A DNA stretch of 59,042 bases from Lachnospiraceae bacterium (GTDB lineage Bacteria > Bacillota > Clostridia > Lachnospirales > Lachnospiraceae). Position 1 is the first letter of the stretch, and the number at the start of each line of letters is the position of its first letter. The stretch is taken from contig JAGACK010000029.1 in NCBI GenBank assembly GCA_017614155.1, forward strand, positions 1 through 59,042, read 5' to 3'. The position numbers and the translations under genes were made by a program. Shown one piece after another: positions 1 to 12,534 of this stretch. Under the pieces are notes generated by a model. That model did not search any database. It worked only from the letters and a program-made list of their open reading frames with translations, and had not been told where the DNA came from.

Positions 1-84
1 AAGAGTTGTCTTACCGTGGTCAACGTGTCCGATGGTTCCGATGTTTACATGTGGCTTGGTTCTTTCAAATTTAGCCTTTCCCAT
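1..84 (-). CDS. tuf: Elongation factor Tu, N-terminal fragment
   Basis: EF-Tu carries aminoacyl-tRNA to the ribosome as a GTP complex. Only the first 28 codons are inside the window; the gene runs off the left edge. The visible protein begins [16 protein letters not shown] and contains the P-loop [10 protein letters not shown] of translational GTPases, which is diagnostic for EF-Tu. A ribosome binding site of the AAGGAGG type lies just upstream of the ATG at 84. It follows fusA in the same direction with a gap of about 100 bases, the usual str-operon order rpsL-rpsG-fusA-tuf. Identity is secure from the N-terminus and the context. Confidence 0.95.
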   Translation of the reverse strand, partial: MGKAKFERTKPHVNIGTIGHVDHGKTTL

Positions 85-188
85 TTCAAAAATCCTCCTT
101 ATAATACTGCGCATATGCGCACATGTTGCCGCATTCGAATAACATTATATTTCATACACGGCATAATTTCAAGTTAATTTGTACGACC

Positions 189-2312
189 TCAACTCTTTGT
201 GGTAAGCACTTTATCAGCCACATTCTTTGGTACCTGCTCGTACTTTTCAAAGAACATGGAATAGTTGCCTCTGCCCTGTGTCCGCGAACGAAGGTCGGTG
301 GAATAACCGAACATCTCGGCAAGCGGCACAAATGCACGTACCATCTTTCCGCCGCCGATGTCTTCCATTCCTTCTATGCGTCCGCGTCTCGAGTTCAGAT
401 CTCCGATGACATCACCCATGTAATCCTCAGGCATTGTAACCTCAACCTTCATGATGGGCTCAAGCAGTATAGGCGCGCCCTTTGCCATGGCATCCTTCAG
501 AGCCATAGAACCAGCGATGTGGAATGCCATCTCAGAAGAGTCTACTTCATGATATGAACCGTCATACACATTTGCGGAGATTCCCACAACAGGGAAACCG
601 CCAAGCGTGCCCGACTTCATGGCTTCTTCTATACCCTCGCCGATAGCAGGTATATATTCCTTCGGAATGGCGCCTCCGACAACCGATGACTCAAACTTGT
701 AAAGCTCTTCGCCGTTTGCATCCATGGGCTCAAATTTAACCTTGCAGTGTCCGTACTGACCGCGTCCACCGGACTGCTTGATGTATTTGCTCTCGATGTC
801 GACACTGTTTGTGATTGTTTCTTTGTAAGCAACCTGGGGAGCACCGACATTTGCTTCAACATTGAATTCGCGAAGAAGCCTGTCCACTATGATCTCCAGA
901 TGCAGTTCTCCCATACCGGCTATGATGGTCTGTCCGGTCTCGGAATCTGTATGCTGCTTAAATGTCGGATCCTCTTCGGCAAGCTTTGCAAGAGCCTCTC
1001 CGAGCTTATCCTGACCGGCCTTTGTCTTGGGCTCGATGGCCAGCTCTATAACAGGCTCAGGGAATACCATCGACTCAAGGATGATCGGATGCTGCTCATC
1101 GCAGATCGTATCACCGGTAGTCGTAAATTTGAATCCTACCGCAGCTGCTATATCGCCGGAATAAACCTTATCCAGCTCCTGTCTCTTGTTTGCATGCATC
1201 TGAAGTATACGGCCGACTCTTTCCTTCTTGTTCTTCGTAGCGTTCAGTACATATGAACCCGAATTCATCATTCCGGAATAAACTCTGAAATAAGCGAGCT
1301 TTCCTACAAACGGATCCGTCATGATCTTGAATGCCAGCGCTGAAAACGGCTCTTCATCAGATGACTTTCTTGAATCCGGATTTCCATCAAGGTCTGTACC
1401 CTGAATGTCAGGTATATCCGTAGGTGCGGGCATATACTCAATAACACCGTCAAGCAGTTTCTGCACGCCCTTGTTTCTGTAAGCCGAACCGCAGAATACA
1501 GGCACTGCCTCGCACTCGCAGGTCGCCTTTCTCAATACTTTTTTCAAATCCTCTACTGAAGGGATCTTTTCTTCCAGATACTGCTCCATCAGTCCGTCGT
1601 CAAGCTCACATATCTTTTCAATGAGCTCCGTATGATACTCTTCAGCCGTATCCTTCATGTCATCAGGAATGTCCGTTATCTCTATATCGGTACCCTTGTC
1701 ATTGGTATAGATATATGCCTTCATCTCAAACAGGTCTATGATGCCTTTAAACTCGTCCTCTTTTCCGATAGGGATGGTACAGACGATGGCATTCTTTCCG
1801 AGCCTGTTCCTGATCTGATCAACAGCGCCGTAGAAATTGGCACCAAGGATATCCATCTTGTTGATGAAAGCCATTCTGGGAACATTATAAGTATCAGCCT
1901 GACGCCAGACATTCTCGGACTGAGGCTCAACTCCGCCCTTTGCGCAAAATACACCGACAGCGCCGTCCAGCACACGAAGCGATCTTTCAACCTCAACCGT
2001 AAAGTCGACATGCCCGGGAGTATCGATTATGTTGATACGATGTTCCTCGGCTCCGGGTGCGGGTTTATTATCCTTTTCCAATGTCCAGTGGCAGGTAGTC
2101 GCAGCGGAAGTTATGGTGATACCTCTCTCCTGCTCCTGTGCCATCCAGTCCATGGTGGCCGTACCGTCATGTGTGTCACCTATCTTGTAGTTGACGCCCG
2201 TATAATAAAGAATACGCTCTGTAAGGGTAGTCTTTCCGGCATCGATATGAGCCATGATCCCTATATTCCTGGTCCTTTCCAGGGGATATTCTCTGTCTTT
2301 AGAGTTACTCAA
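189..2312 (-). CDS. fusA: Elongation factor G
   Basis: EF-G is the GTPase that drives translocation on the ribosome and, with RRF, recycling. The 707-residue length is normal. The G1 motif AHIDAGKT is at residues 21-28, followed by the DTPGHVDF and NKMD motifs, then domains II-V in a continuous frame. The start codon is TTG at 2312: a GGAGG lies 9 bases upstream and no in-frame ATG exists between it and the P-loop, so the rare start is well supported. It sits 30 bases after rpsG and before tuf in the str operon. LepA and Tet(M)-type protection proteins were considered; the sequence is a canonical EF-G throughout. Confidence 0.97.
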   Translation of the reverse strand: MSNSKDREYPLERTRNIGIMAHIDAGKTTLTERILYYTGVNYKIGDTHDGTATMDWMAQEQERGITITSAATTCHWTLEKDNKPAPGAEEHRINIIDTPGHVDFTVEVERSLRVLDGAVGVFCAKGGVEPQSENVWRQADTYNVPRMAFINKMDILGANFYGAVDQIRNRLGKNAIVCTIPIGKEDEFKGIIDLFEMKAYIYTNDKGTDIEITDIPDDMKDTAEEYHTELIEKICELDDGLMEQYLEEKIPSVEDLKKVLRKATCECEAVPVFCGSAYRNKGVQKLLDGVIEYMPAPTDIPDIQGTDLDGNPDSRKSSDEEPFSALAFKIMTDPFVGKLAYFRVYSGMMNSGSYVLNATKNKKERVGRILQMHANKRQELDKVYSGDIAAAVGFKFTTTGDTICDEQHPIILESMVFPEPVIELAIEPKTKAGQDKLGEALAKLAEEDPTFKQHTDSETGQTIIAGMGELHLEIIVDRLLREFNVEANVGAPQVAYKETITNSVDIESKYIKQSGGRGQYGHCKVKFEPMDANGEELYKFESSVVGGAIPKEYIPAIGEGIEEAMKSGTLGGFPVVGISANVYDGSYHEVDSSEMAFHIAGSMALKDAMAKGAPILLEPIMKVEVTMPEDYMGDVIGDLNSRRGRIEGMEDIGGGKMVRAFVPLAEMFGYSTDLRSRTQGRGNYSMFFEKYEQVPKNVADKVLTTKS

Positions 2313-2342
2313 GGAATTATTCCTCCATTCCAGTTAAAACGA

Positions 2343-2837
<495 letters not shown>

Positions 2838-2935
2838 TCACCCATAGGTACTCACAACTGTAACTTGTGTTCGTGCTGTATTTAAATCACTTCGGTGAAA
2901 CTTAAATCCAACACAACCTGTTTACTTTTAGTTTT

Positions 2936-3358
2936 TCAGTTCTTCGGCGCTTTAGGCCTTTTTGCACCATACTTTGAACGGGCCTGCATACGGTTTGCAA
3001 CGCCGGCCGTATCCAAAGTACCTCGGATGATGTGGTACCTGGTACCCGGAAGGTCCTTTACCCTGCCGCCACGGATCATGACAACGCTGTGCTCCTGAAG
3101 ATTGTGGCCTTCTCCGGGAATATAGGATGTAACTTCTATTCCGTTCGAAAGACGTACTCTTGCGATCTTCCTGAGAGCTGAATTAGGCTTTTTCGGGGTT
3201 GCTGTCTTTACTGCGGTGCATACGCCTCTCTTCTGGGGAGATTTCGTATCGGTCGCCTTTTTCTGCAGTGAATTGAATCCTCGAAGCAGTGCAGGAGCCG
3301 TAGACTTCTTCACAGAAGACTGTCTTCCCTTCCTTACCAGCTGGTTGAATGTTGGCAT
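2936..3358 (-). CDS. rpsL: 30S ribosomal protein S12
   Basis: S12 sits at the decoding centre and controls accuracy. The start at 3358 gives 140 residues beginning [12 protein letters not shown], as in other Firmicutes; an upstream in-frame GTG lies inside the GAGGTG ribosome binding site. The protein carries the roughly 14-residue insertion near residues 24-40 that separates Gram-positive S12 from the E. coli form. The decoding loop [11 protein letters not shown] is present with Lys56 (E. coli Lys42) unchanged, so no classic streptomycin-resistance substitution is seen there. First gene of the str block, about 155 bases after rpoC. Confidence 0.97.
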   Translation of the reverse strand: MPTFNQLVRKGRQSSVKKSTAPALLRGFNSLQKKATDTKSPQKRGVCTAVKTATPKKPNSALRKIARVRLSNGIEVTSYIPGEGHNLQEHSVVMIRGGRVKDLPGTRYHIIRGTLDTAGVANRMQARSKYGAKRPKAPKN

Positions 3359-3446
3359 CTCTTGTTTCACCTCGCTTTCTTTTATTATTTGTATCGATCA
3401 TGCCAGACACCGGGAAATATCATTCCCACAGTCCGGACAAGCCGAA

Positions 3447-3478
3447 AATATGGCGTACCCCTAAAGGCACGCCATATT
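3447..3478 (-). terminator. Hairpin between rpoC and rpsL, candidate partial terminator
   Basis: A perfect 10-bp inverted repeat (AATATGGCGT at 3447-3456 and its complement at 3469-3478) encloses a 12-base loop. On the minus strand it is followed by only four T residues, so it may reduce readthrough or act as a processing site rather than fully separate the rpoBC and str blocks. Confidence 0.55.
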
Positions 3479-3513
3479 ATTATACGCATAGCGGATTATG
3501 CTGTCAACTGTTT

Positions 3514-6500
3514 TTATTCTTCGTCGTCCTCTCCGGCACCGACAGCCACAGCCTCGTCCTCATCCATATCGGAAAGATCATCGGTGTCATCGATTTCGTC
3601 ATAGAGATTGACCTCTTCTTCAAGATTGACCTCATCTCCTATGACAGTACCATCTGTTGACAGTCGTACCGTCCTGTAATGCTTCATACCGGTTCCTGCA
3701 GGTATGAGCTTTCCTATACATACATTTTCTTTTAATCCAATCAGTCTGTCGATCTTTCCCTTGATCGCCGCCTCAGTAAGAACTTTCGTTGTCTCCTGGA
3801 AGGAAGCTGCTGACAGGAAGGAATCCGTTGCAAGCGATGCCTTCGTAATACCGAGAAGTACCTGCTTGCCCTCAGCGACAGCCTTTCCTTCAGACTCCAG
3901 CCTCTCGTTCATGTCGTCAAAATCAAGAACATCCATCAGAGTACCGGGCAGCAGATCGTTTGCATCACCGCTTTCCTCGACACGGATCTTTTTGAGCATC
4001 TGTCTGACTATGATCTCAATATGCTTATCATTGATCTCAACACCCTGCAGACGGTAAACTCTCTGTACCTCTCTGAGCATATAATCCTGAACAGCCCTCA
4101 GCCCCTTGATCTTCAGCAGATCATGCGGATTTACGGATCCTTCGGTGATCTCATCGCCGGCAGATATCTCCTGTCCGTCCTGGACCTTTATCCTCGAACC
4201 GAAGGGTATCAGATAAGATTTTGATTCACCGGTTTCGCTGTTTGAAACTATAACATCTCTTTTATTTTTCTGGTCGTTGATGCTCGCCTTTCCGGATATC
4301 TCCGAGATTATCGCAAGTCCCTTGGGCTTTCTGGCCTCAAAAAGCTCCTCTACCCTGGGAAGACCCTGAGTGATATCGCTTCCCGCAACGCCTCCGGTAT
4401 GGAAAGTTCTCATCGTAAGCTGTGTTCCGGGTTCTCCTATAGACTGGGCAGCTATGATCCCAACAGCCTCTCCAACCTGAACAGCTTCACCGGTAGCCAT
4501 GTTCGCGCCGTAGCATTTCGCGCACACTCCCAGATGCGAACGGCATGTCAGGACAGTTCTGATCTTTATCTCTATCTTTCCAAGCAGTTCCTTTCTGTAG
4601 TCCTGCTCCTTCTTGTCAAGATCGCCAGCATCCGAAGTTTCATCTTTTGATGATTTGCTCTTTTTTGATTTCTTTGAAGCCTCAGCCTCCCACCCGGCTC
4701 TGGCTTCCTTTACCTTCTCTTCGATCTCGGCATTCTTTGCATCCATGATCCTGTCAGCCCTGTTAGGGGTGATCATGTGATTGCTTCCTACTATGAGATT
4801 TCCCTCATTATCATAAATGTCCTCGACAGCATATCTTCCAACTATCCTGTCGCGAAGATTCTCTATCTCTTCCTTCCCGTCCATGAAGGCTCTCACGGTC
4901 ATACCGGGTATCTCGCGTCCCGTGCCCTCGCAGCAGTCAGTCTCCCTTATGATGAGATCCTGGGAAACATCCACCAGACGTCTTGTCAGATATCCGGAGT
5001 CTGCTGTACGAAGAGCCGTATCCGAAAGTCCCTTCCTCGCGCCGTGAGCAGACATAAAGTATTCCAGAACATTAAGTCCCTCACGGAAATTGGATTTGAT
5101 GGGAAGCTCTATAGTATGTCCCGTAGTATCTGCCATAAGTCCGCGCATTCCGGCAAGCTGTTTGATCTGCTTGTCTGATCCTCTCGCTCCCGAGTCAGCC
5201 ATCATGAAGATGTTATTATACTTATCCAGACCTTCAAGCAGATCCTTTGTAAGAACATCGTCCATTTCCTTCCAGGTCTCGATGACAGCCTTGTATCTTT
5301 CTGTATCTGTCACAAATCCCCTCTTGAAATTTTTGGTTATCTGGTCAACATTCTTCTGGGCTTCATCTATGAGTTCCTGCTTTCTTGCAGGAACCGTCAT
5401 ATCCGAAATAGAAACGCTCATCGCGGCTATCGTCGAGTAGTGATATCCCATCGCCTTGATATGGTCGAGAACCTCGGCTGTCTTTATAGCGCCGTGATTA
5501 TTGATGACTTTCTCGATTATCCTCTTTAATTCCTTTTTGCCTACAAGGAAATCGACCTCAAGCGCAACAGCATTCTCCTTTTTACTTCTGTCCACAAAAC
5601 CGAGATCCTGCGGAAGTATCTCATTGAAGAGGAATCTTCCGAGAATGGAGTGTACCACGCCACTTACTTTCTTCCCATTAATGGTGCGGGTTATCTGAAC
5701 GCCTATCTTGGAATGAAGGGTTATGATACCGTTTTCATAAGCCAGTATCGCCTCATCCACGTTTTTGAATACCTTTCCTTCCCCGGGCTCTCCATCCCTC
5801 TCCTGGGTCAGATAATAAACACCAAGGACCATATCCTGCGTAGGAACGGTCACAGGACCACCGTCTGAAGGTTTAAGCAGATTGTTCGGTGAAAGCAGAA
5901 GGAATCTGCACTCTGCCTGTGCCTCAACAGAAAGCGGCAGATGAACCGCCATCTGGTCCCCGTCAAAGTCTGCATTGAACGCCGTACATGCCAGAGGATG
6001 GAGCTTTATGGCTTTTCCCTCTACCAGGATCGGCTCAAATGCCTGGATACCAAGCCTGTGAAGCGTAGGAGCACGGTTCAGCATGACCGGATGCTCCTTT
6101 ATGACATCCTCGAGAACATCCCATACCACCGGCTCAAGATGTTCGACCATCTTCTTTGCATTTTTTATATTGTGGCTCATCCCGCTCTGAACAAGTTCCT
6201 TCATAACGAAGGGCTTGAAAAGCTCTATAGCCATCTCCTTCGGAAGTCCGCACTGCCATATCTTCAGCTCAGGACCTACCACGATAACGGAACGTCCGGA
6301 ATAGTCCACTCGCTTTCCGAGCAGATTCTGTCTGAAACGTCCGCCCTTGCCCTTGAGCATATCTGAAAGAGATTTTAATGCCCTGTTCCCGGGCCCGGTA
6401 ACAGGTCTTCCCCTTCTTCCGTTATCGATCAGCGCATCAACCGCTTCCTGGAGCATTCTCTTTTCATTTCTGACAATAATGTCCGGCGCTCCGAGTTCCA

Positions 6501-7344
6501 GCAGTCTCTGGAGACGATTGTTACGGTTTATTATCCTCCTGTAGAGGTCGTTGAGGTCGGATGTTGCAAAACGTCCGCCATCCAGCTGTACCATAGGACG
6601 CAGATCCGGAGGTATTACCGGTATGCAGTCCAGGATCATCCACGAAGGCTGATTGCCGGATTCCCTGAAAGCCTCGACTACTTCAAGTCTTTTTATTATC
6701 CTTGCTCTCTTCTGTCCGGTGGAACTCTCAAACTCCTCCTTGAGTTCCTCTGATTCCTTGTCAAGATCTATGGCAAGCAGAAGCTCTTTTATCGCCTCAG
6801 CTCCCATTCCTACCCTGAACTTGTTGCCAAAAGTTTCCCTGGCATCCTGGTACTCTTTTTCAGACAGAACCTGTTTGTATTCCAGATCACTGTCAGCAGG
6901 ATCCAGTACAATATAAGATGCAAAGTAAAGAACCTTTTCCAGCACCCTGGGGGAAAGATCCAGTATCAGACCCATCCTGCTGGGGATCCCCTTGAAATAC
7001 CATATATGGGATACGGGAGCAGCCAGCTCAATGTGTCCCATTCTCTCACGTCTGACAGATGCCTTGGTAACCTCAACCCCACATCTGTCGCAGATCACGC
7101 CTTTGTATCTGATTTTTTTGTATTTTCCGCAATGGCACTCCCAATCCTTGCTCGGTCCGAATATCTTTTCACAGAAAAGACCGTCCTTTTCAGGCTTCAG
7201 CGTTCTGTAGTTTATGGTCTCCGGCTTTTTTACCTCTCCATGCGACCAGTCCCTGATCTTGTCAGGTGAAGCAAGGCCTATCCTGATCGCATCAAAAGCC
7301 AAAGGCTCATATTTATCTTTATCGCTTATCATGTTTGGCATCAT
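3514..7344 (-). CDS. rpoC: RNA polymerase beta' subunit
   Basis: The largest RNA polymerase subunit; it carries half of the active centre. The zinc site [20 protein letters not shown] is near residues 70-90 and the metal-binding NADFDGD motif near residues 455-461. The length of 1276 is slightly long because of a Lys/Ser-rich insert around residue 930 ([19 protein letters not shown]) and an acidic C-terminal tail rich in Asp and Glu. Two adjacent ATGs (7344 and 7341) follow an AAGGAG; the second has the better spacing, so the true N-terminus may be one residue shorter. It lies 39 bases after rpoB and is clearly co-transcribed. Confidence 0.98.
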   Translation of the reverse strand: MMPNMISDKDKYEPLAFDAIRIGLASPDKIRDWSHGEVKKPETINYRTLKPEKDGLFCEKIFGPSKDWECHCGKYKKIRYKGVICDRCGVEVTKASVRRERMGHIELAAPVSHIWYFKGIPSRMGLILDLSPRVLEKVLYFASYIVLDPADSDLEYKQVLSEKEYQDARETFGNKFRVGMGAEAIKELLLAIDLDKESEELKEEFESSTGQKRARIIKRLEVVEAFRESGNQPSWMILDCIPVIPPDLRPMVQLDGGRFATSDLNDLYRRIINRNNRLQRLLELGAPDIIVRNEKRMLQEAVDALIDNGRRGRPVTGPGNRALKSLSDMLKGKGGRFRQNLLGKRVDYSGRSVIVVGPELKIWQCGLPKEMAIELFKPFVMKELVQSGMSHNIKNAKKMVEHLEPVVWDVLEDVIKEHPVMLNRAPTLHRLGIQAFEPILVEGKAIKLHPLACTAFNADFDGDQMAVHLPLSVEAQAECRFLLLSPNNLLKPSDGGPVTVPTQDMVLGVYYLTQERDGEPGEGKVFKNVDEAILAYENGIITLHSKIGVQITRTINGKKVSGVVHSILGRFLFNEILPQDLGFVDRSKKENAVALEVDFLVGKKELKRIIEKVINNHGAIKTAEVLDHIKAMGYHYSTIAAMSVSISDMTVPARKQELIDEAQKNVDQITKNFKRGFVTDTERYKAVIETWKEMDDVLTKDLLEGLDKYNNIFMMADSGARGSDKQIKQLAGMRGLMADTTGHTIELPIKSNFREGLNVLEYFMSAHGARKGLSDTALRTADSGYLTRRLVDVSQDLIIRETDCCEGTGREIPGMTVRAFMDGKEEIENLRDRIVGRYAVEDIYDNEGNLIVGSNHMITPNRADRIMDAKNAEIEEKVKEARAGWEAEASKKSKKSKSSKDETSDAGDLDKKEQDYRKELLGKIEIKIRTVLTCRSHLGVCAKCYGANMATGEAVQVGEAVGIIAAQSIGEPGTQLTMRTFHTGGVAGSDITQGLPRVEELFEARKPKGLAIISEISGKASINDQKNKRDVIVSNSETGESKSYLIPFGSRIKVQDGQEISAGDEITEGSVNPHDLLKIKGLRAVQDYMLREVQRVYRLQGVEINDKHIEIIVRQMLKKIRVEESGDANDLLPGTLMDVLDFDDMNERLESEGKAVAEGKQVLLGITKASLATDSFLSAASFQETTKVLTEAAIKGKIDRLIGLKENVCIGKLIPAGTGMKHYRTVRLSTDGTVIGDEVNLEEEVNLYDEIDDTDDLSDMDEDEAVAVGAGEDDEE

Positions 7345-7383
7345 TATCTCCTTTACAAAGGTTTGATATTACTGACAGACTGA

Positions 7384-10300
7384 TCAAATAACAGGATTCT
7401 CTTCCGGGACTTCGTCTACATAGCTTTCCTCGTCATCGAAGTCATCTTCCACCTCTTCCTCAACATCTACAAGTTCCTGATCGGAATTGAATTCCTTGGT
7501 CTGATATCCGTTTGCAGCAAACGAATCCTCATCCCTGTAATTCCTGCTGTCTCCTTCTATGATGGCTCTCATATCGGTATCACCGTAATCCACCGTCTCT
7601 GCTATCTCTATCTCTGTACCATCTTCCTTCAATACGCGCACATCCAATCCGAGAGACTGGAGTTCCTTCAAAAGAACCTTGAAGGATTCGGGCACGCCGG
7701 GTTCAGGGATATTCTCGCCCTTGATGATGGCTTCGTATGTCTTCACACGTCCGATGACATCATCGGATTTGACCGTCAGGATCTCCTGCAGGGTATATGA
7801 AGCGCCATAAGCCTCCAGAGCCCATACTTCCATCTCTCCGAAACGCTGTCCGCCAAACTGGGCTTTTCCGCCAAGAGGCTGCTGTGTTACAAGAGAGTAT
7901 GGTCCGGTCGAACGGGCATGGATCTTGTCGTCAACCAGATGGTGAAGTTTCAGATAATGCATATGGCCTATGGTTACGGGATTATCAAAATACTCTCCCG
8001 TCCTTCCGTCGCGCAGCCTGACTTTTCCGTCACGCCTTATCTCTACGCCTTTCCAGAGTTCCCTGTGATCTCTGTTGTCAGACAGATACTTCATAACCTC
8101 CGGAAGCAGAATATCTTTATATTTCTTTTCAAATTCATCCCACTCTGTATTTACATAATCGTTCGCAAGCTCCAGAGTGTCCTGGATATCTATCTCGTTT
8201 GCCCCGTCAAATACAGGAGTGGATATATTAAATCCGAGCGCCATTGCCGCAAGAGAAAGATGTATCTCAAGCACCTGCCCTATATTCATACGTGAAGGCA
8301 CTCCAAGAGGATTGAGCACTATGTCCAGGGGCCTGCCGTTTGGAAGATACGGCATATCCTCTATGGGAAGGACTCTCGAAACAACACCCTTGTTTCCGTG
8401 ACGTCCAGCCATCTTATCTCCGACAGAGATCTTTCTCTTCTGTGCGATATAAATCCTTACTGCCTTGTTCACACCGGGAGAAAGCTCATCCCCTGCTTCT
8501 CTCGTAAATACCTTTGCATCAACTACGATTCCGTATTCTCCGTGAGGGACTTTCAGGGAAGTATCCCTGACCTCTCTGGCTTTTTCTCCGAAAATCGCGC
8601 GCAGGAGCCTTTCTTCTGCCGTAAGCTCGGTCTCTCCCTTCGGAGTAACCTTTCCGACCAGGATATCACCTGCCCTGACCTCAGCCCCGATACGAATGAT
8701 ACCGTTCTCGTCAAGATCCTTTAATGCTTCATCTCCGACACCGGGAACATCTCTTGTGATCTCTTCAGGTCCAAGTTTTGTCTCCCTGGCCTCCGCCTCA
8801 TATTCTTCTATGTGTATGGATGTAAATACATCATCCTCTACAAGACGTTCACTCAGCAGTACGGCATCCTCATAATTATAGCCTTCCCATGTCATGAAAC
8901 CGATAAGCGGATTCTTTCCGAGTGCCAGTTCTCCGTTACAGGTCGAAGGACCGTCTGCTATGACATCCCCTGCTTCTATGTGATCGCCCTTTACTACTAT
9001 GGGTCTCTGGTTGTAGCAGTTTGACTGGTTGGAACGCATGAACTTGGTCAGCTTGTACTCTTCCTGCGTTCCGTCATCATTATCAACATATATCCTGTCG
9101 GATTCAGAGCGCGTTACCGTACCGCTCTTTCTTGCAACGACACAGACACCGGAGTCGACTGCCGCCTTGTTTTCCATGCCGGTCCCGACTACAGGCGCTT
9201 CCGTAACAAGAAGGGGGACAGCCTGACGCTGCATGTTCGATCCCATCAAAGCTCTGTTTGCATCATCGTTCTGAAGGAAAGGAACCAGTGCTGTAGCAAC
9301 AGAAAAGACCATCTTCGGTGAAACATCCATATACTCGAAAAGGCTCTTTTCATATTCCTGGGTTTCATCTTTGTATCTTCCTGAAACCGTATTTCTGATA
9401 AAGTGTCCATCCTTGTCAAGTTTTTCATTTGCCTGCGCGACATGGAAATTATCTTCCTCATCAGCAGTCATATAATCGACCTCATCGGTAACCCTGGGAT
9501 TCTCCGGATCGCTCAGATCAATCTTTCTGTAGGGTGCCTCAACAAAACCGTACTCATTGATCCTTGCATAGCAGGCAAGTGAATTGATGAGTCCGATGTT
9601 GGGGCCTTCAGGAGTCTCTATGGGACACATTCTTCCATAATGGGAATAATGAACATCCCGGACCTCAAATCCTGCACGGTCCCTTGACAGACCTCCGGGT
9701 CCAAGAGCCGAAAGCCTTCTTTTATGAGTCAGCTCACCCAAAGGATTGTTCTGATCCATGAACTGTGACAGCTGGGAAGAACCGAAGAATTCCTTGACCG
9801 CTGCAGTCACAGGCTTGATGTTTATAAGCTGCTGGGCCGTGATATTCGAAAGGTCCTGGGTCGTCATCCTCTCCCTTACCACACGCTCCAGCCTGGAAAG
9901 ACCTATCCTGTACTGATTCTGCAAAAGCTCTCCTACCGCACGGATCCTTCTGTTTCCAAGATGATCGATATCATCCTTGTTTCCAAGGCCGTACTCGAGA
10001 TGCATATTGTAATTTATCGAAGCAAAGATATCTTCTCTTGTGATGTGCTTGGGTATAAGCTCGGATATATTCTTCTTGATAGCATCCTTCAGGCCTTCCG
10101 GGGTATCATTCTCCTCCATCAGCTGGTCAAGCACCGGATAATAAACGAGTTCTGTTACACCAAAATCCCTGGGCGTCTCTCCCTTGGGGAATTCGATGTA
10201 ATGCTCTATATTGACCATCATCGAGGAAATTACCTTTACATTCCTTTCCTCTGTCTGGATCATTACATATGGAACGGCACAGTCCTGAATCTCGTCAGCC

Positions 10301-11286
10301 AGTTCTCTTGTCACGACTGTTCCGGCCTTCGCTTTTATCCCGTTTCTTCCGGGAAGTTTGACTATCTCTCCTGTCGCGGGATCCATTACATCTTCAGCAA
10401 GAACATGTCCGGCTATACGGTTTTTGAGCATCAGTTTCTTGTTGAACTTGTATCTTCCGACTTTTGCAAGGTCATATCTTCTCGAATCAAAGAACATTCC
10501 TTCTATAAGGGACCTTGCGCTTTCCTCTGCCAGAGGCTCGCCGGGACGTATCTTTTTGTAGAGTTCCAGCAGACCGTCTCTTTCATTATCAGAAGGATCT
10601 TTTGTAAAAGAAGCCGTTATCTTCGGTTCCTCACCGAAATAATCCAGGATCTCTTCATTTGATCCAAGTCCGAGCGCACGAATGAGGACCGTTACCGGAA
10701 CCTTCCTTGTACGATCCACTCTTACATAAAAGACATCATTGGAATCCGTCTCATACTCAAGCCACGCTCCCCTGTTTGGGATCACGGTACATGAATACAG
10801 CTTCTTTCCTATCTTGTCATGATCTATTCCATAATAAATACCGGGGGAACGGACAAGCTGACTTACTATTACTCTCTCCGCACCGTTTATGACAAATGTA
10901 CCCGTATCCGTCATGATCGGAAGATCTCCCATGAAGATCTCCTGATCGACTATATCCTGTTCGGGCTTGGTGGCATTGCGAAGACGCACGGTCACCTTCA
11001 GTGGCGCCGCATATGTAGCATCTCTGGCCTTGCACTCTTCAATAGAATATTTAGTCTTGTCCCTGCAAAGATGATAATCAACAAAATCCATACTGAGGTT
11101 GCCGCTGTAGTCTGTAATGGGAGAGATGTCTTCAAACGCTTCCCTGAGACCCTCATTTATGAACCAGTTATATGAATCTCTCTGTACCTCGATGAGATCT
11201 GGCATTCCCAGAACCTCATTCTGGCGCTGATAGCTCATTCTCAGGTTCTTCCCACTATAAACCGGACGTATTCTGTTTTTTTCCAT
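7384..11286 (-). CDS. rpoB: RNA polymerase beta subunit
   Basis: The beta subunit of RNA polymerase, 1300 residues with a poorly conserved acidic tail of about 60 residues. The rifampicin pocket reads [22 protein letters not shown]..., with Asp511 (E. coli Asp516), the following His and Ser all in the sensitive state. The catalytic-region motif [13 protein letters not shown] and the C-terminal [21 protein letters not shown] segment are intact. A GGGGTG ribosome binding site precedes the ATG at 11286. It lies between rplL and rpoC, with a 167-base leader that carries a possible promoter of its own. Confidence 0.98.
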   Translation of the reverse strand: MEKNRIRPVYSGKNLRMSYQRQNEVLGMPDLIEVQRDSYNWFINEGLREAFEDISPITDYSGNLSMDFVDYHLCRDKTKYSIEECKARDATYAAPLKVTVRLRNATKPEQDIVDQEIFMGDLPIMTDTGTFVINGAERVIVSQLVRSPGIYYGIDHDKIGKKLYSCTVIPNRGAWLEYETDSNDVFYVRVDRTRKVPVTVLIRALGLGSNEEILDYFGEEPKITASFTKDPSDNERDGLLELYKKIRPGEPLAEESARSLIEGMFFDSRRYDLAKVGRYKFNKKLMLKNRIAGHVLAEDVMDPATGEIVKLPGRNGIKAKAGTVVTRELADEIQDCAVPYVMIQTEERNVKVISSMMVNIEHYIEFPKGETPRDFGVTELVYYPVLDQLMEENDTPEGLKDAIKKNISELIPKHITREDIFASINYNMHLEYGLGNKDDIDHLGNRRIRAVGELLQNQYRIGLSRLERVVRERMTTQDLSNITAQQLINIKPVTAAVKEFFGSSQLSQFMDQNNPLGELTHKRRLSALGPGGLSRDRAGFEVRDVHYSHYGRMCPIETPEGPNIGLINSLACYARINEYGFVEAPYRKIDLSDPENPRVTDEVDYMTADEEDNFHVAQANEKLDKDGHFIRNTVSGRYKDETQEYEKSLFEYMDVSPKMVFSVATALVPFLQNDDANRALMGSNMQRQAVPLLVTEAPVVGTGMENKAAVDSGVCVVARKSGTVTRSESDRIYVDNDDGTQEEYKLTKFMRSNQSNCYNQRPIVVKGDHIEAGDVIADGPSTCNGELALGKNPLIGFMTWEGYNYEDAVLLSERLVEDDVFTSIHIEEYEAEARETKLGPEEITRDVPGVGDEALKDLDENGIIRIGAEVRAGDILVGKVTPKGETELTAEERLLRAIFGEKAREVRDTSLKVPHGEYGIVVDAKVFTREAGDELSPGVNKAVRIYIAQKRKISVGDKMAGRHGNKGVVSRVLPIEDMPYLPNGRPLDIVLNPLGVPSRMNIGQVLEIHLSLAAMALGFNISTPVFDGANEIDIQDTLELANDYVNTEWDEFEKKYKDILLPEVMKYLSDNRDHRELWKGVEIRRDGKVRLRDGRTGEYFDNPVTIGHMHYLKLHHLVDDKIHARSTGPYSLVTQQPLGGKAQFGGQRFGEMEVWALEAYGASYTLQEILTVKSDDVIGRVKTYEAIIKGENIPEPGVPESFKVLLKELQSLGLDVRVLKEDGTEIEIAETVDYGDTDMRAIIEGDSRNYRDEDSFAANGYQTKEFNSDQELVDVEEEVEDDFDDEESYVDEVPEENPVI

Positions 11287-11391
11287 TCACATTTCACCCC
11301 GTTCTATAAAGTTGTTAATAACCCATCTATCGCGGTTTTTCCGTATTTTCGGGCACAATAAAGCCTGTGCCACCACAATAGCGCAATCTAC

Positions 11392-11421
11392 ATGGTAGCA
11401 CAAGCCTGTATCGGTCGTCAA
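11392..11421 (-). promoter_or_regulatory. Candidate sigma-A promoter in the rplL-rpoB gap
   Basis: On the minus strand a TTGACG hexamer (11416-11421) and TACCAT (11392-11397) are 18 bases apart. This could give rpoBC transcription independent of rplJL. The -10 matches only four of six positions, so it is a moderate candidate. Confidence 0.4.
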
Positions 11422-11453
11422 GAAAAATCTGACGCAGTATGGAATTTTTTCGA

Positions 11454-11834
11454 TTACTTAAGTGTGACAGTAGCGCCCTCTGCTTCGAACTTGCCCTTGA
11501 TCTCCTCAGCTGTAGCCTTGTCAGCTGCTTCCTTAACGATCTTGGGAGCGCCCTCAACCAGTTCTTTTGCTTCCTTCAGTCCAAGACCGGTTACATCACG
11601 AACAACCTTGATAACCTTGATCTTGTTGGGACCTGCGCTGGTAAGCTCTACATCAAACTCTGTCTTCTCCTCAGCTGCTGCATCCCCGCCTGCTGCTCCG
11701 CCTGCTGCTACAACAACACCTGCTGCTGCGGATACGCCGAACTCTTCCTCACACGCCTTTACGAGATCATTGAGTTCAAGCACAGAAAGCTCTTTTATAG
11801 CATCGATGATTTCTTCTTTTGTTAACTTTGCCAT
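11454..11834 (-). CDS. rplL: 50S ribosomal protein L7/L12
   Basis: L7/L12 forms the flexible ribosomal stalk that recruits translation GTPases. The 126-residue length is usual. The N-terminal dimerisation helix ([20 protein letters not shown]) is followed by an Ala/Gly-rich hinge at about residues 36-55 and the C-terminal globular domain with the conserved [16 protein letters not shown] surface that binds EF-G and EF-Tu. It lies 29 bases downstream of rplJ, whose product anchors it. Unambiguous. Confidence 0.98.
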   Translation of the reverse strand: MAKLTKEEIIDAIKELSVLELNDLVKACEEEFGVSAAAGVVVAAGGAAGGDAAAEEKTEFDVELTSAGPNKIKVIKVVRDVTGLGLKEAKELVEGAPKIVKEAADKATAEEIKGKFEAEGATVTLK

Positions 11835-11863
11835 TTTTATTTCCTCCTATATTGAATATTGTC

Positions 11864-12502
11864 TTATTCCGCTGCGGATGTTTCTTCAGCCGCAGGTGCC
11901 TCAGCCTTTGCTTCCTCAGCAGGTGCCTCGGTCTTTGCTTCCTCAGCAGGTGCCTCGGTCTTTGCCTCCTCAACAGGTGCCTCGGTCTTTGCCTCCTCAG
12001 CTGCTCCTTCTCCGCCTTCTTCCTTCTTCTGTGCTATCTGGTTGATAACACGTGCAAAGTTGGAGATAGGTGACTGGATGCTTCCAAGGAACTTCGAGAG
12101 AAGTTCTTCTCTTGAAGGAATGCTTGCAAGCTGTTTGATGCTGTCGGCATCATAATACTCGCCTTCAATAACTCCGCCCTTCACTTCAAGCTTGTCTGCT
12201 TCCTTTGCAAATTTCACAATCACACGTGCAGGAGCAGTCACATCATCTGTGGCCACTGCAAGTGCAGAGGGGCCTTCAAGAAGCTGATCGAGCTTTTCAA
12301 AATCCGTTCCTTCAAATGCGCGCTTCAACATGGTATTTTTGTATACCTTGTATGATACGCCGGCCTCACGAAGCTGTCTGCGCAGCCTGGTATCCTGCTC
12401 GACAGTGAGTCCTATGGCATCAACAAGAACGGCCGCTTTCGCATCCTTGATCCTTCCGGATATCTCTTCGACAACCGGTGCCTTAAGTTCTACCTTTGCC
12501 AT
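11864..12502 (-). CDS. rplJ: 50S ribosomal protein L10 with an extended repeat tail
   Basis: L10 anchors the L7/L12 dimers to the ribosome and represses its own operon by binding the mRNA leader. Residues 1 to about 165 are a standard L10 (MAKVELKAPVVEEISGRI..., followed by the C-terminal helix NFARVINQIAQKKEE that holds L7/L12). The 212-residue total is about 40 longer than usual because residues 169-204 are four near-identical nine-residue units of the form EEAKTEAPx, ending in AEETSAAE. The tail is acidic, Ala/Pro-rich and probably disordered. The frame is continuous and the stop precedes rplL, so the tail looks genuine. A GGAGG precedes the ATG at 12502. Confidence 0.96.
   Translation of the reverse strand: MAKVELKAPVVEEISGRIKDAKAAVLVDAIGLTVEQDTRLRRQLREAGVSYKVYKNTMLKRAFEGTDFEKLDQLLEGPSALAVATDDVTAPARVIVKFAKEADKLEVKGGVIEGEYYDADSIKQLASIPSREELLSKFLGSIQSPISNFARVINQIAQKKEEGGEGAAEEAKTEAPVEEAKTEAPAEEAKTEAPAEEAKAEAPAAEETSAAE
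11891..11998 (-). repeat. Four tandem 27-bp repeats in the 3' end of rplJ
   Basis: Four in-frame copies of a 27-bp unit encode EEAKTEAPV, EEAKTEAPA, EEAKTEAPA and EEAKAEAPA. The copies are nearly identical at DNA level, which fits recent expansion by slippage or unequal recombination. Variation in copy number between strains is expected. Confidence 0.9.
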
Positions 12503-12534
12503 CGCTTTTTCCTCCTTTTCTTCAGATTTAAGCC

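Noticed and set aside
9961-10662. A 233-codon open frame on the plus strand
   Set aside because: It lies antisense to rpoB, has no ribosome binding site and no recognisable domain; it follows from codon bias of the real gene.
11891-11998. The repeats at the end of rplJ as a CRISPR or phage feature
   Set aside because: They are in frame, contiguous without spacers and encode the L10 tail.
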